In this document: positions 11,064 through 22,983 of the stretch, one piece after another
Numbering within the stretch: the first letter of the stretch is position 1
Layout: each line of letters starts with the position of its first letter
Assembly: GCA_035771165.1 (NCBI GenBank)
Contig: JAWNZC010000001.1
Coordinates: 5,707,501 to 5,771,500, forward strand
Direction: 5' to 3'
From: Paragorgia papillata
Lineage: Eukaryota; Cnidaria; Anthozoa; Scleralcyonacea; Coralliidae
DNA length: 64,000 nt
Translations under genes and position numbers: made by a program
Notes under the pieces: generated by a model
The model's database searches: none
What the model was told of the DNA's origin: nothing
The model's input: only the letters and a program-made list of their open reading frames with translations

Positions 11064-12624
11064 AACCTTTGCGTCTAAAACAACATGTAAATATAAGAAG
11101 TTCAGAAAGTAAGTACCCAGAAGCCAGTATGTCCTTCCTTATACGCACAAAGTCAAAGTAATGAATGTGAAATATGATTCTGGCCATTACATGACTAGAA
11201 TAAGAATAACACTAGAGAAATTGAATAAAAACGAGTTTATCATTTGGACGAAACGACAATTGCGATAAACGATATTTCTAAAAGGTATTTTTGCCCGAGT
11301 TAGCGTCTTGCAGAGGGAGTTTAATATGCCATATAGGGTCTATGGTGACATGAGTAGATATATTATGGAAGAAAAATCGTCCAGATATTCGAGTGATGTG
11401 GTGTTAGCTGGGAATCAGTTAGGCTAGAAGAATTCTTTTATACTGCCAAATTCTACTTCTATTTTGTCACTCTGCCAGTTAACTATACCTTGGCAGTACT
11501 AATTGGCTAATTTTTACAAGGTATATATCACAAATACACGATAAAATTCCAGTTACTGATGTTTGTTTGAAATTCCAAATATATCAGCTATTTCAGAAAT
11601 ACACGTAGCTACAACGCTTCTGTCAAGGTCAGGGAACACAAGCTACAATACGACGGTGCCTTTGCCCAGGCATAGCCCAGACATGCACAGAGAAGCAAAA
11701 ACAAGCGTCAACACCTATTACAAATAGCGCCATTACAAATAGCGCTAGTCAGCCACGCAGTATTAATATCATTTGCGTTTTATGTAATTACACCGTTAAA
11801 ACCGACGCGCTTAAGCAAAGAGCGCAACAAGCGGTGATAATAAACACTTCATATATACGCACACACACGCCTTCTTTTTATATCGTATTTAAGAATTTTT
11901 CATGCTTACATACTTTGTGGCTATACCGCCAATATTTCAGTTAAAGCTTTCGCTCAGCTTACCCGCCTGGTGTTAGACTCGACCCTCCGGCTCCTACGAA
12001 AAAGACAAACGCAAGCACGGCGAAACAGGACGGAGAAACGCTGATCATTCTGTCAACTAACACGTCCGAAAACAGCAACCGTCGTCCAATGTGAAGCTTC
12101 GATCAAATATACCTCCTTCGCGTGGGACCAGAGAATCAGTATAGCGTCTGTTGATAGGTGAATGACAAACTGACGAGCATTCCTGACATTTATTACTTAT
12201 ATTGAAACTGTGAAGGCAGTCGCCTATTGGCTAGCACTTGTGCACCTAAGAGGCGCGCCTGTGGGTGTTTCACATTGCTGAGAGCAACTGATCTATCAAA
12301 TAGACAGTTGACGGAATAACTATAGTTACAAAGGATTGGAAAGAACCGCAGTGGAAAGGTGGCTGAATTGGCAATATAACGTGTCCAAATCGAATCCCAG
12401 CAGTCATCATGCGATAATTTCAGACAGGGTTTTCGAGCCCAGTCAGTAGTCATCATGCGATAATTTCAGACAGGGTTAATCGTCTCAAAACGTCGCGTTT
12501 CCAAATGAAAACAGTGGGGATTGTAGTGTGGATTGTGGGGGATATATTACAAGTGATATTTGATATTTCACTCGAATTAAACTATATATGTTCTAGGAAT
12601 TTTTGGTAAAAGAGAATTGGAATA
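11064..12624. other. Gene-free stretch
   Basis: No reading frame longer than 87 codons and no recognisable protein motif. The only structure I see is a short direct duplication of GCGATAATTTCAGACAGGGT at 12411-12430 and 12457-12476. Confidence 0.5.
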
Positions 12625-12786
12625 CAGTGAACTCTCTCTAACGCGGACACTCTCGGGACCAAATTTGGTGTCCGCCTTTATAGAGAGGTGTCCGCCTTAG
12701 AAAGAGTTTTATTATAGCAGATAATGTAAATGAGCGGCCAAGATTAGCTGTCCGCCTTAGAAGGTTGTCCGCTTAGAGAGTGACAC
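12625..12786. mobile_element. Pogo/mariner-style MITE remnant
   Basis: The left end CAGTGAACTCTCTCTAACGC is followed by GGACACTCTCGGGACCAAAT and a mirrored block TGTCCGCCTTAGA...GTCCGCTTAGAGAG near the right end. CAGTRGAACYYY...AACGGACA ends are typical of pogo/Tigger-type elements. The right end is degenerate. Confidence 0.5.
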
Positions 12787-13001
12787 AACATCACGCCACG
12801 TTTTATCACAATTAATATTAATTATAAAGCAAACAAAACATCACACAACCTCGGCCACCGAACAAAACCCTGGGTACAAGATTCACACCACATGGCCTGA
12901 TATGAGAAATTTCTTATCGCTTTAGCGTCAGAGATTTGTAAAGAAAGAAATTCACGATTTTCCTACACTGCCGAAATGAAATCCCGTTCGAGTCGACAGA
13001 C

Positions 13002-13232
13002 TAAAGCCGTGTTTACACTGCAAGTCATGGCCTGGCCTTGACCTAGCCCAGGGTAAATGTGTCGTGTTTACACTGGCACAAGCCTGGCCAAGGCCAAACT
13101 AAAGCATAAAGGCCAACAAAAGAAGCAAGCCTAGATATTCTGGCCTAGGCCAGCCCAGGACGTGTTTACACTGCCAAAATTAAAATAGGCCAAAGTTACG
13201 CCAGGCCAAGGCTTGTAGTGTAAATGGTTTAA
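13002..13232. mobile_element. MITE with GTTTACACTGCAAGYCWTGGCC ends
   Basis: Left TAAAGCCGTGTTTACACTGC is mirrored by GTAGTGTAAATGGTTTA at the right. The inside is built of repeated GGCCTGGCCTAGGCC palindromic pieces. It abuts another MITE at 13235. Confidence 0.65.
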
Positions 13233-13234
13233 AA

Positions 13235-13677
13235 GGGGGCGATTACATATATATAATTAAAAGGCATATTTTTTTTAACATTTCGATTGCTAGTCATTCC
13301 GGCAAACCGAGCTGAAAAACTGTTGAACTCGCTTCGATACGCGTTCGTTTACTTGACTGTGTGAATAAATATAGTGCTGAAAGGAACATCAAAACGTTGT
13401 TCGTGTGTTTCGTGATCATAGCGAAGACTTAATAAATTAATTATATAGTCTTCATGAAGACGCTTTCGTGGGTTATAGCTATTAGACTATAACAATCTAG
13501 TTTTATTAAAGATGGGCTTACAGAATAAATAATAGACTAATTAGTGTAAAACTGAGGTAAAACTAACGTAACTTTGCCTTTAGTTACTTGATAATTACGA
13601 ATTTCGGTCTGAAATCATCCACGTCAATTCAAAATTCATCCCGGTTAACCGAGCTAGCCCGGTCCATGTAACCCCCC
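13235..13677. mobile_element. Second copy of the GGGGGCGATTACATGG MITE family (degenerate)
   Basis: It begins GGGGGCGATTACAT and ends GGTCCATGTAACCCCCC. The inside shares GGTCTGAAATCATCC, TTGATAATTACGAATTTC and the CCCGGTTAACCGAGCTAGCC block with the intact copy at 35835-36445. Confidence 0.65.
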
Positions 13678-14000
13678 TAAACATTCCATTATTTCCTTAG
13701 TCTTTGCATTCTTATTTTGTTTGTCACTTTGTCTTTTGTACAAAGTAGGAAATATATTCAACTGTTTGAAAGACTAAAAGTTTTTAAATTTTTCTACTCA
13801 AGAGCACTTGAGGAACACTCTCAAATATTCGTTTAAGTTGAAGAAGGGCGGAAGGCAGTGTATTAAAAGCACAATACAATAGCACCGTGCTAAAATAGTA
13901 AACAAAACTAGCTAAGGGTATGTATGTGTGTGTGTTTATATGAAGAGAGTTATCGTTCCAAGAAATGTCAGTCATCCCTTTCTTTCAATTTGATATGTTT

Positions 14001-14170
14001 AAGTAATAGATAAATCCCGAGAACGAGGGATTTATCTGACTTTATTTATTATTGAGGAGGTTTTCCAACAAAGTTTTGTCTTTTTTATCCACCTTGGACA
14101 AAGATTTTCCTTGTTTTTTTTCTTCATTTCGTATCTAATTATTATTCTTTTGCGATGTAAAGACCTCGGA
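14001..14170. repeat. Dispersed repeat shared with 35630-35830
   Basis: AGATAAATCCCGAGAACGAG, GAGGAGGTTTTCCAACAAAG and the CACCTTGG...AAAGATTTTCCTTG block recur in reverse complement at 35630-35830. At both loci the repeat sits near a CCCGGTTAACC-type MITE. Confidence 0.6.
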
Positions 14171-14456
14171 AGAACAAAGAAAACCGACTCAATAATAAAT
14201 TAAATTATAATAAACCAGCAGTACTCAAGAAGGGCGATCAAAATGGCAGGAGCTAGTCTCCTATAAGAAGGCTGGGACGTACGTTTATTCTTGTAAACGG
14301 TACATCAAAAGAGCGGGCTCTACTAAAGAAAACTGGAAGATTTCCAAATATTAAAACAGCGGAAGTTTTTCTAATTGTAGCGGTGATCAAATGGGCTGAT
14401 CGAGCCCCCAAAGAAGGCTGAACGTTTTTCACTATGAACGGCGCTCCGCAAAAGGA

Positions 14457-15221
14457 CTACACGCGTAAAAATCTCGCAAGTTGTTACAGCATTGTTGCCT
14501 GAACAATGCTGTAACAACTTGTTGACATATGTGAACAACATTGATAAATGAACAACATTGTTCATCATTGTTTCAAAAAGTTTGAATTTTGAATTTATTA
14601 AATTTTGAATTTGAATTTGAATTTTGAATTTATTAAATTTGCCACTTAACGTGTGGCAGGAGAGAGGAACAGAACTTTCGTCCCAATTGACACCAAACTC
14701 CTATGTGTAGACAACTAAGACTTAGGTGTTGATTTTACGGAGGGAGGAAAACCGGAGAACCCGGCGAAAAACCCTCGAAGCACAGGAGAGACCAACTAAA
14801 CTCTACTCACATAAGTCCCAAGCTGGTGGAGAACGGGGCTATTCCCAAACGGTCACCCATCCAAGTACTAACCCCGTCCGACCGGGCTTAACTATTGGTG
14901 AGAGGCAGCGCCCTAACAGCACACGCCACCCGTGTTGTTACAGCTTGATGAAACAACAACCGTTGTTCACGCATGTTGGAACAACCGAAGAACGTGTTGA
15001 TACATCAACCATGTTCACTGTTACAACATGTTGTATCATGTGCGAACAACGTTGTTGGCTATAAAGAATGTGCTGTTGGAACAACTTGTTTTCATGACTG
15101 TTGATTTATCCGTGAACAAGTTGTTCGAACCATAAGTGAACAACTTGTTCACGGCGAGCAGCAGAACATTGTTCACGCCTGTTGACAACCGTGAACAAGT
15201 TGTGCGTTTTTACGCGTGTAG
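14457..15221. mobile_element. MITE with CTACACGCGTAAAAA ends and nested 5S-SINE
   Basis: Ends CTACACGCGTAAAAA (14457) and TTTTTACGCGTGTAG (to 15221) are inverted repeats. The body is filled with short GTTGTTCACATGTTGAACAA-like palindromes. A 5S-derived SINE has inserted at 14722-14934. CAAGTTGTTACAGCATTGTT...GTTACAGCTTGATGAAACAA show continuity of the host element around it. Confidence 0.7.
14722..14934 (-). mobile_element. 5S rRNA-derived SINE, copy B
   Basis: On the minus strand it reads CACGGGTGGCGTGTGCTGTT, GGGCGCTGCCTCTCACCAAT, then the 5S-like TTAGTACTTGGATGGGTGAC, then CTGTGCTTCGAGGGTTTTTC to AAATCAACACCTAAG. It matches copies at 3471, 23435 and 49246, and is inserted in a MITE. Confidence 0.8.
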
Positions 15222-15379
15222 CTCTCCTATATAAGAGGGCTGGAAGTTTTCTGCACTTGAGCGGCGCTTCAGATCATGTTCAGAGCTGGGCTAGCCCTTC
15301 CAAGAAAACTGGAAGTCTTTCTTGTAAACGGTGCTAAGAGGTCTGAAAGTTGAGCAAGGAGGGCTGGATCAGGAAATAG

Positions 15380-15835
15380 AAACAGATCTACAAGACGATG
15401 GTTAGACTGCAGCCCTCTATGAATCTGAGACGTGGGCCGTGAAGAAACAACACTTACTACAAGCTGGAAGTTGCCGAGATGAAATACCTGAGGGCGATAA
15501 GAGGGGTCACCAGGAGGGACAGAATGAAGAACGAAGAGGGGCAAAGGAATATTGGGGTGGTGCAGATGAGAGATAAGGTGCAAGAAAGCAGAATGAGATG
15601 GTACGGTCAGGAGCGAAGGTGTGATCAAGGACGGTGAAATGATTAAGTGGGCAGCAGACAGAGGAGAAGAGGGAAAAAGGCCGCGAGGAAGACCGAGACA
15701 GAGGTGGAAGGACTGCATCAAGGAAGATGGAAAGTCGATTGATTCATTTGGAGATGTGCGGAGACAGAGCAAGATGGAAAGCGGTAACGAGACGACCTGC
15801 ATGACCCCCCTTGAGGGGAAAAACAGGTTATGATG
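15380..15835 (+). pseudogene. RTE-like LINE reverse transcriptase, C-terminal remnant
   Basis: Three plus-strand frames give pieces of a non-LTR reverse transcriptase tail: YESETWAVKK, then KLEVAEMKYLRAIRGVTRRD with MRWYGQ, then RRPRGRPRQRWKDCI. These match, in order, the conserved C-terminal pattern (ETWA, M.R...G..RRD..RN, RW.GH, RPRGRP..RW.D) common in RTE-type LINEs. Frameshifts separate the pieces, so it is dead. The minus-strand frame of 206 codons over the same region is a shadow. Confidence 0.75.
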
Positions 15836-15849
15836 ATGATGAAGGGTCA

Positions 15850-18120
15850 GCCCTCTTGGAAAGACTAGAAAATCCCCATGTAAATGCAAGTTGAAATACA
15901 GCCCTCTTATATAAAGGCTAGACCCCGGTTGGAAGGCTGCAGGCAGGCCAGCTCTTCATATAAACATCCCCATGATATCTATGTCCCAACTATAGCAAGC
16001 ACAATGTCACACAAGGTCTCGTCAAGCAAAGCTACCATGTCACACAAGGTCATGTCAAGCAAAGCTATCAGTAAACACTGACAGCCGTCAGTAAACCGAA
16101 TTATTCACCTTCAATGGAAATTCTTGAATGTTTCATGTTCAAATACAGCTAAACATCCTCATTGTATCAACTTGAAAAATTAACTACCCATCAACAGCTC
16201 TTATCAAAAAATAAGTATAATCACCTGGTGTTAATCATCATCAGAGTATTCATAAAAGGTCCAGTCCAGGCAGGAATTGCTATATAAATAAACCAAGCAT
16301 ATTTCTCAAACCCAATAATTCCTGAAAAAAATTCAAAGGAAACTGTAAATATTTAAATGTAATTTCTAAAGTATTTAGAAATCGGGGTGATTATACGGTG
16401 AAATTTAGCAAACTTTTACTGGTCGATTTGTGACTGGAGTTCGAATCTCCAATGCAATTATGTGATTAAAATTTCACCTTGGCTGTTAGTCAGTCTAGGC
16501 TCACTTCCCCCCCTGCGTTTTCCTCTTACCCAGCGAGAGGAAATGGGGTGTACTTGGCTCTGTACTACTTAGCTGCATGTGAGAAAAGTCCTGAACCTAA
16601 TAATACTGGACTTCCAGAGAGAAGAGTTTACGGATATAAATTAACTAGTCAAAGAGAGTATCCTCAGGCATCCTAGCCATGAGCAATGGGTTAAAAAACT
16701 AGAAAGCTCCCATGTAAATGCAAAATGGGATCCAGCTTTTTCATTGGAACAGCTGGCCTACTTATAATACCTCCCCCCCCCCCCTAAATGTTCCGCAGAG
16801 GCAAGTAGGGATATTATAATAATCGACGTTTAAATGCTCAGCATGCAAATGGAGACAAAAATAACTCGAGCAGCTTTAAATTAAATAAGGCTACATTAAA
16901 TTTTACGTGGTATCTACAATATTTCCTTTAATTATAAAAAATGAAAGATTCGTAGATTAACTATAGCATCATTCTGGTAATAAATTACATCAGTACATGT
17001 CTGGGTTCATTCAGTTTTAAATTCCACGAGTTTCATCCCTACGCAAAATCAAGACATTGAAAAAAAGTTAATGTTAACGATGAAGAATAACATGTTTGGA
17101 CAAGAACGCTCACACGAAGTTAAGGGCCAAGGGTAATGGTCAAGGTTATGATAATTAATTATGGTCATGGACATTGCTCAAGGTCACTCATGGTCGGTTT
17201 GGAGTTTTTCAATAGTACACAAGATTTAGTCGAAACACATTAAATAATTTGTTATTATTATTATTATTATATTAAATATGATTTATTTGAGTTAATCACT
17301 GCCTAGATTAATGAATGAATTCGTAGCATTAATATAATAATTAATTATTAATGTTAGGTTAATTAAGTAACCTTTAATTAATGCTACGTTAATTAATTAA
17401 CCTTTAACTATTGCTACGTCAATTAATTAAATTAATTAATTAACCTTTAACTAATGCTACGTTAATTAACGTTGCATTAGTGATATTAATTAATTAAAAT
17501 TGTCTGGTTCATTGGGCCCAGTGCTATTTGCTTGCGTTCTATTTGTTCTATTCTAGCTACTTTGAACAATTTTCCCTCGGCAAAGCCTTATGCATGTGAC
17601 GACATAAGCAGGGTAAAGTGAAATTTTTATCTTGCCAACCTGATGACATTATGAGCTAGAAACCCGATTTTGTTGCGCTATTTCCATTTTAAATTGACCC
17701 ACAACATTTAAAAAGCCTTCCATGGAAATTTGGTCACCGCCACGGAGTAGTTTCATCAGGTTTACCCTGCTTGTGACGTCACCAATTTTGTCACCACCCT
17801 TTAATGATAGCAATCTCGTTTGTTAGACGATACAAGAGGCTCTCGGGAATACGACATTGTAGGTCCGGACGTCTGCGTAGTAGTACCGTAGTTGTATGTG
17901 CTTCCCGGTACCCGCACCCGGTACCCATCGGAGCATTACAAGGGTAATAATATATATAGTGCATTAATTAGTACCAACCTATTCGGGCATAGTATTTGTT
18001 GGCATTACTCCATCAAGAAATGGCGAAGGCCTTCCCAGGCCACAAATTTAGCATGTTGAGTGTCGACTGAAAGATAAAGACCTCGCACTTTCAAACAGTA
18101 TCATATGTCAGTTAACAATT
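15850..18120. other. Gene-free stretch upstream of PGGHG
   Basis: No supported exon. Visible items are a tRNA box-B-like string (GGAGTTCGAATCTCC near 16437) heading a possible tRNA-derived SINE, an AT-rich region at 17335-17505 with imperfect copies of TTAATTAACCTTTAACTAAT and GCTACGTTAATTAA, and an inverted repeat pair GTGACGACATAAGCAGGGTA (17597) / TACCCTGCTTGTGACGTCAC (17763) marking a small MITE. Confidence 0.5.
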
Positions 18121-21100
18121 ATGCATATATTAATAGCGTCCATAAAGTCAGTGAGTATTGTTGTATCAACTATCGGACTTTATTTCCTACTTGATATACA
18201 TCGATATCGTTCACAGGACTTAAACACTGCCACTAACATGTCGGCCACTGTGTTTACGACGGATACCTTACCGACAGATCAACGTCTTATGGCGACAATA
18301 GGCAATGGGTTTCTAGCGACGAGAGTGCACAGTGACTCGATATACGTTAGTGGTGTTTACAACGGACGAAGACGCGAACCAAGTCACCGTGCGAGGGTTC
18401 CTTCTACAGCGGCCATAAGATGCTATCTCGAAAGCCAAGACACTGTAGTCGAAACGATGTATACCCTAGACGTGGCCAAGGGAGTTCTTTTCGAGCGAAT
18501 CAAGGGCAGTGGATTTCAAATCGAGAAACTGGTGTACGCGCATCGAAGGCAAAAACATCTCATGGTTGTTGAAATCAGAGTGAATAACTCTGGTAGTGAA
18601 GCCTTGAAGATAAAACTAGTTAACAATCGAGGGAATGAAAGCAGCGATATAAATTTTCGTAACGTCCCTCAGACGGAGATGCCTGCAGAGAGTTCTGGCC
18701 ACGCGCAAGCGATGTTTGGCGAGATTAATCGAACAGAGGAAGAGACAAGCGAGAAGGTCGGAGTGGCTCTTGTATGGACGATCGTTCCAGAGTTGGTGGT
18801 CGTCGAAGCGCGCAAGAATCGTACGTTTTATTTCATTACTGCTATTGTGACGAGCTTGAGTACTACTGATTACCTCAAGAGCGCGTTCAGTTCTCACCAG
18901 GAAGCCGTGAAGAATATCAAGGGTCTCTTGCAAGAGCACACAGAGGAATGGGCCAAGCTTTGGAAACAGTCGAGCATTGAGGTAGAAGGAGATCTGAAAT
19001 TAGCACAAGCAGTGTACGGGAGTTTGTACTATATATTAAGGTGAGAAGACTGAAGTATTAGACAATAAATATTTCCCATTTTTTTGTACTTGACTTCAAG
19101 TGCCTTGCGACAAGTCGACCGTTCAATCACGATATTAGTAATATACTAATATTGATTAGCATGGTACGTTATTTTGTAGATCTAGAATTACTCAGACCAT
19201 TGTACTAATATGGCCGAACATAGTATAGACCACTTGCACATATTTCCTTGGTGGAGGGAAAATCTTCTAGATTTTTAACAATAGACCTTATTCAAAAATG
19301 GCAGCCAAATTAAGATTCTTTTATATACATATAAATTTATACGGGTCGCGATTTAGGAATCAGCTAATTCTGTTGGGTTTCTCGTTGGGTCCAACAGCCC
19401 CAACGAGATTTCAAAGGTTCAGTAAACATCTGAACGCCGCGTGTTTTTTTCCAGAAGAGAGTTACTCTGAATTTTTAAAGCTTGCAGCGTGTAGAAAAGT
19501 TTTGGATCACCATGGTAACTGATCAGATTTGACACATGATAATTAGTCATGACAGCGTTACCTCATCGGAAAGCATCTTTTAAAAAGAGACTTTGTATTT
19601 TGTTTTCTATTTATAGCTACACTAGGCACTGACCTTAACTCTATAACTTTGAACGACACGGTCTATACAAACCCAACAGATCCAACCGACCCAACAGACC
19701 CAACAGATCCAACTGACCCAACAGACCCAACCGACCCAACAAACCCAACAGACCCAACAAACCCAACAGACCCAACGAACCCAACAGACCCAACAGATCC
19801 AACCGACCCAACAAACCCAACCGACCCAACAAACCCAACAGACCCAACAAACCCAACAGACCCAACGAACCCAACAGACCCAACAGATCCAACCGACCCA
19901 ACAGACCCAACCGACCCAACGAACCCAACGAACCCAACAGACCCAACAGATCCAACGAACCCAACAGACCCAACGAACCCAACCGACCCAACAAACCCAA
20001 CAGATCCAACGAACCCAACAGACCCAACGAACCCAACAGACCCAACGAACCCAACAGACCCAACGAACCCAACAGACCCAACGAACCCAACAGATCAAAC
20101 GAACCCAACAGACCCAACAGATCCAACGAACCCAACAGATCCAACGAACCCAACAGACCCAACGAACCCAACAGATCCAACAAACCCAACAGACCCAACG
20201 AACCCAACAGACCCAACAAACCCAAATCCAAACTAAAATCGTCTGGTGTTAGCCAGAGTAACATACTAGAGTACATCCATGGTGCCGAAAGGGTTGAACG
20301 ACCATCTATAGCACTGTATACCTTGATTACTTTTGATGTTCTCTCCGTTTATAGCTCTATCCGTGACTCGTGGCCTTACGGACTCAGCCCGGGTAGTCTG
20401 TCAAGTAACGATTACTGGGGTCACTCTTTCTGGGACACTGAGACCTGGATGTATCCAACGTTGTTGATGCTTCATCCGAGTATCGCTCGAAGTCTTCTGC
20501 TTTATCGTTATCAGCGCATGAGTGCGGCACGCCAGAATGCAGCGAGTCATAATGTAACAGGTTGGTGGAAGAAGTTAATTAGAAAACACAAAACAATATC
20601 GACAACAATGGAGATAGGGACTGAGACAAAAGCAACGACGACAGTAGCAACAACGATGGCAACGCTATCAACAACAGCAACACCAACACCAACAAGAATA
20701 GCAGCAACAACGGCAACAATAACGACGATGGTGCTTGCTTGGTTGTTTATTTCCTTGCTTGTTTGTTTGTTTTATCGCTTGTTTGTCTCTTTGCTTGCTT
20801 GCTTGCTTCCTTGTTTGTTTGTTTGTTTGTTTGTTTGTTGAACGAACAGTTTGTTTGTTTTCTTGCTTGCTTACTTCCTTGTTTGTTTGTTTGTTTGTTT
20901 GTTTGTTTCCTTGCTTCGTCCCTCCCTCCCTCCCTCCCTCCCTCCCTCCCTCCCTCCCTCCCTCCCTCCCTCCCTCCCTCCCTCCCTCCCTCCCTCCCTC
21001 CCTCCCTCCCTCCCTCCCTCCCTCCCTCCCTCCCTTCCTTCCTTCCTTGTTTGGTTGTTTATCTTTATTTATTCTCAAAGGTACAATGTTTCCATGGGAG

Positions 21101-22126
21101 AGTGCTTTTACTGGTTGCCCAGTATGTCCCGAAGAAGTCTACTCCAACTACGAAATCCACGTGAATGGCGACATTGGCTTCGCCGTGGAGCAATACTGGA
21201 TGGCAACACGAGACGTTGATTGGCTCAAAGAAGTCGGAATCCCTCTAATCCAGGGCATTGCGGAATTCTGGGCCAGTCGAGTGACGTACGACAAGGACAA
21301 AGAAGATTACGTCATCAACGCGGTCATGTGTCCGGACGAGTACCACTCCAACGTAAACAACTCGGTTTTTACAAACGTGGTCGCCAAACGCAACCTCGAG
21401 TTTGCGTCACAGGTTGTGCCATCTGCGCCAGCAAGCTGGTCAGATATTGCTAAACGCATGCGTATTCCGTTCAACACCAACCTCCAATACCATCCGGAAT
21501 ACGACGGTTATAACTTAAACGTGACGGTCAAACAGGCCGATGTGATCTTACTTGGCTATCCTTTGATGTACAACATGAGCCGACAAGTCCGAGGGAACGA
21601 CCTGAGTATCTACGAACCACGAACGGATCCCGACGGTCCCGCGATGACGAAGGCGATGTTCGCCGTCGGTTGGCTGGAGTTGGATAATGTCGAAAAAGCG
21701 TCGGTCTCGTTTGAAGAGAGCTACAAAAACGTGCGCGAACCGTTTAAAGTATGGACAGAGTACCCCTCCGGTGACGGGGCAGTGAACTTTATCACGGGAG
21801 CCGGTGGCTTCCTTCAAGCTGTTATTTTCGGATACGGAGGGCTACGATTGTATCCCGAGGAGATCCGACTCAATCCGAGACTCCCCGAAAGCGCGAGAAA
21901 ATTGCGACTTCATGGTCTGCGTTACAGAGGAAGTTCTCTCAATATTACAATCGGTCCGTCCGAAACTGAAGTTTGCGTGATTTCAGCGGAGATAGACGCG
22001 CAGCTATTGGTACTCAGAGTTGAAAGCAGTGGACAAGAAGATAAACTTTTAGTTGGGAAAACTGTGGCTTTTCAAAACGGACACGTTGTGATTGGAATTG
22101 ACGGAGAAAAGTCATTGTTAACATAA
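18121..22126 (+). CDS. PGGHG: Protein-glucosylgalactosylhydroxylysine glucosidase, GH65-like
   Basis: Three exons (18121-19040, 20355-20560, 21081-22126) splice in phase to 723 residues, close to the usual length of animal PGGHG. The enzyme removes glucose from glucosyl-galactosyl-hydroxylysine, the disaccharide of collagens. Family motifs are clear: VSGVYNG near the N-terminus, YGLSPG and YWGHSFWDTETW in exon 2, then CPDEYHSNVNNSVFTN, KQADVILLGYP and WTEYPSGDGAVNF in exon 3. The three catalytic acids expected from the human enzyme correspond to Asp334, Glu462 and Glu602. The first ATG adds a hydrophobic segment (about residues 7-24) that could anchor the protein; a second ATG at 18238 (Met40) would give the family's usual cytosolic-looking start. 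Intron 1 holds a 9-bp minisatellite and intron 2 long TTTG/CTCC tracts. No close polyadenylation signal was found. Confidence 0.92.
19670..20226 (+). repeat. 9-bp minisatellite CCAACAGAC in PGGHG intron 1
   Basis: About 60 copies of CCAAC(A/C/G)(G/A)A(C/T) run for 560 bp and stay open in several frames on both strands (NPTDPT in one, LLGSLG in another). They fall between the donor at 19041 and acceptor at 20354. The family shows no such insertion, so the tract is intronic. Confidence 0.9.
20740..21055 (+). repeat. TTTG/CTTG then CTCC microsatellites in PGGHG intron 2
   Basis: (TTGT/CTTG)n at about 20750-20922 is followed by an almost pure (CTCC)n tract at 20927-21034. The CTCC tract ends 46 bp before the exon-3 acceptor and may serve as an extended pyrimidine tract. 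Long predicted proteins here are artefacts. Confidence 0.9.
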
Positions 22127-22186
22127 AAGCTACAGAAAAATCTCTAATGACTTTTAATTTGTTTTTTAATTGTGATGTTTTGTTTT

Positions 22187-22496
22187 AAAGGTGATGTACA
22201 GTCCGTTCTGCGCATGTATGAAACTAATGTTTACATCTAAATTTACAAAAAAACAAACTAATACCTTATTCAAGATTGTAAGCTTTTCTTGGATTCATTA
22301 CTTGTACCCAAAACAAAACATTTTCAGGAGAAATAGAAGAAATCCGAGGAGATATCCTCGCCGAATCGCTTGGTTTTCTGCCATGTTGTTCCTAACGGTT
22401 TACATTGAGCTGAGTACTTCATGTAATTATCTACGAATGTCATGTTTTGGGGACCACATTGCGGTCATGCGCAGAACGGACTGTACGTCACCTTTA
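22187..22496. mobile_element. MITE with AAAGGTGAYGTACAGTCCGT ends
   Basis: Left AAAGGTGATGTACAGTCCGT (then TCTGCGCATG) is mirrored at 22465-22496 (CATGCGCAGAACGGACTGTA, CGTCACCTTTA). It lies 60 bp after the PGGHG stop codon, so it probably sits in or just past the 3'UTR. Confidence 0.75.
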
Positions 22497-22636
22497 ATAA
22501 TTTATACATTTGTAATAATACTGATATTTTGTAGTTTAGTTTCCAATTTATAGTTTTTATACCGACGGACGCAAAGACGTCAGTATTCATGTTTGTCTGA
22601 GTCGATAATTTACTCTTTGCATTCTTGACAAGAGAA

Positions 22637-22850
22637 ACTAACTCTTTACACTGCAAATTCCCAAAAACTTGTTTTAAGATAAAAATACTTGTTTTAAGAT
22701 TTTCTTGTCCCGTTTGCAAGATAATTATCTTACTGCGGTTTCTTGACAAGATATTTTGTCTTAAAACAAGATTAAATATCTTAAAACAAGAAATAAAATC
22801 TCAAAAGAAGAAAAATTATCTTGACAAGAATTGGAGGTTTTGCAGTGTAG
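22637..22850. mobile_element. MITE with TTACACTGCAAA ends
   Basis: Left TTACACTGCAAATTCC is mirrored by GGTTTTGCAGTGTA at 22838-22850. The inside repeats ACTTGTTTTAAGAT and its complement ATCTTAAAACAAG several times. Confidence 0.65.
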
Positions 22851-22983
22851 GAATCCTTCAAGATTCAATTTTGGCTTAGTCCGTGCACTTTGCTATGGAA
22901 CCAGTGTTCTGTGTTGCGGGACTGGCAGCTCCGTGCTTGACTAGAAATTAGAAACTTTGCACCGTCCCAGGCCTTGGGATTTA

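Noticed and set aside
15269..15889. 206-codon minus-strand open frame
   Set aside because: It is antisense to the RTE-like reverse transcriptase remnant, whose plus-strand motifs are recognisable.
19641..20276. Long open frames of NPTDPT and LLGSLG repeats on both strands
   Set aside because: Produced by a 9-bp tandem repeat without stops; splice sites on both sides place it in PGGHG intron 1.
20668..21219. Proline/leucine- and glycine-rich open frames
   Set aside because: They arise from (CTCC)n and (TTTG)n microsatellites in PGGHG intron 2.
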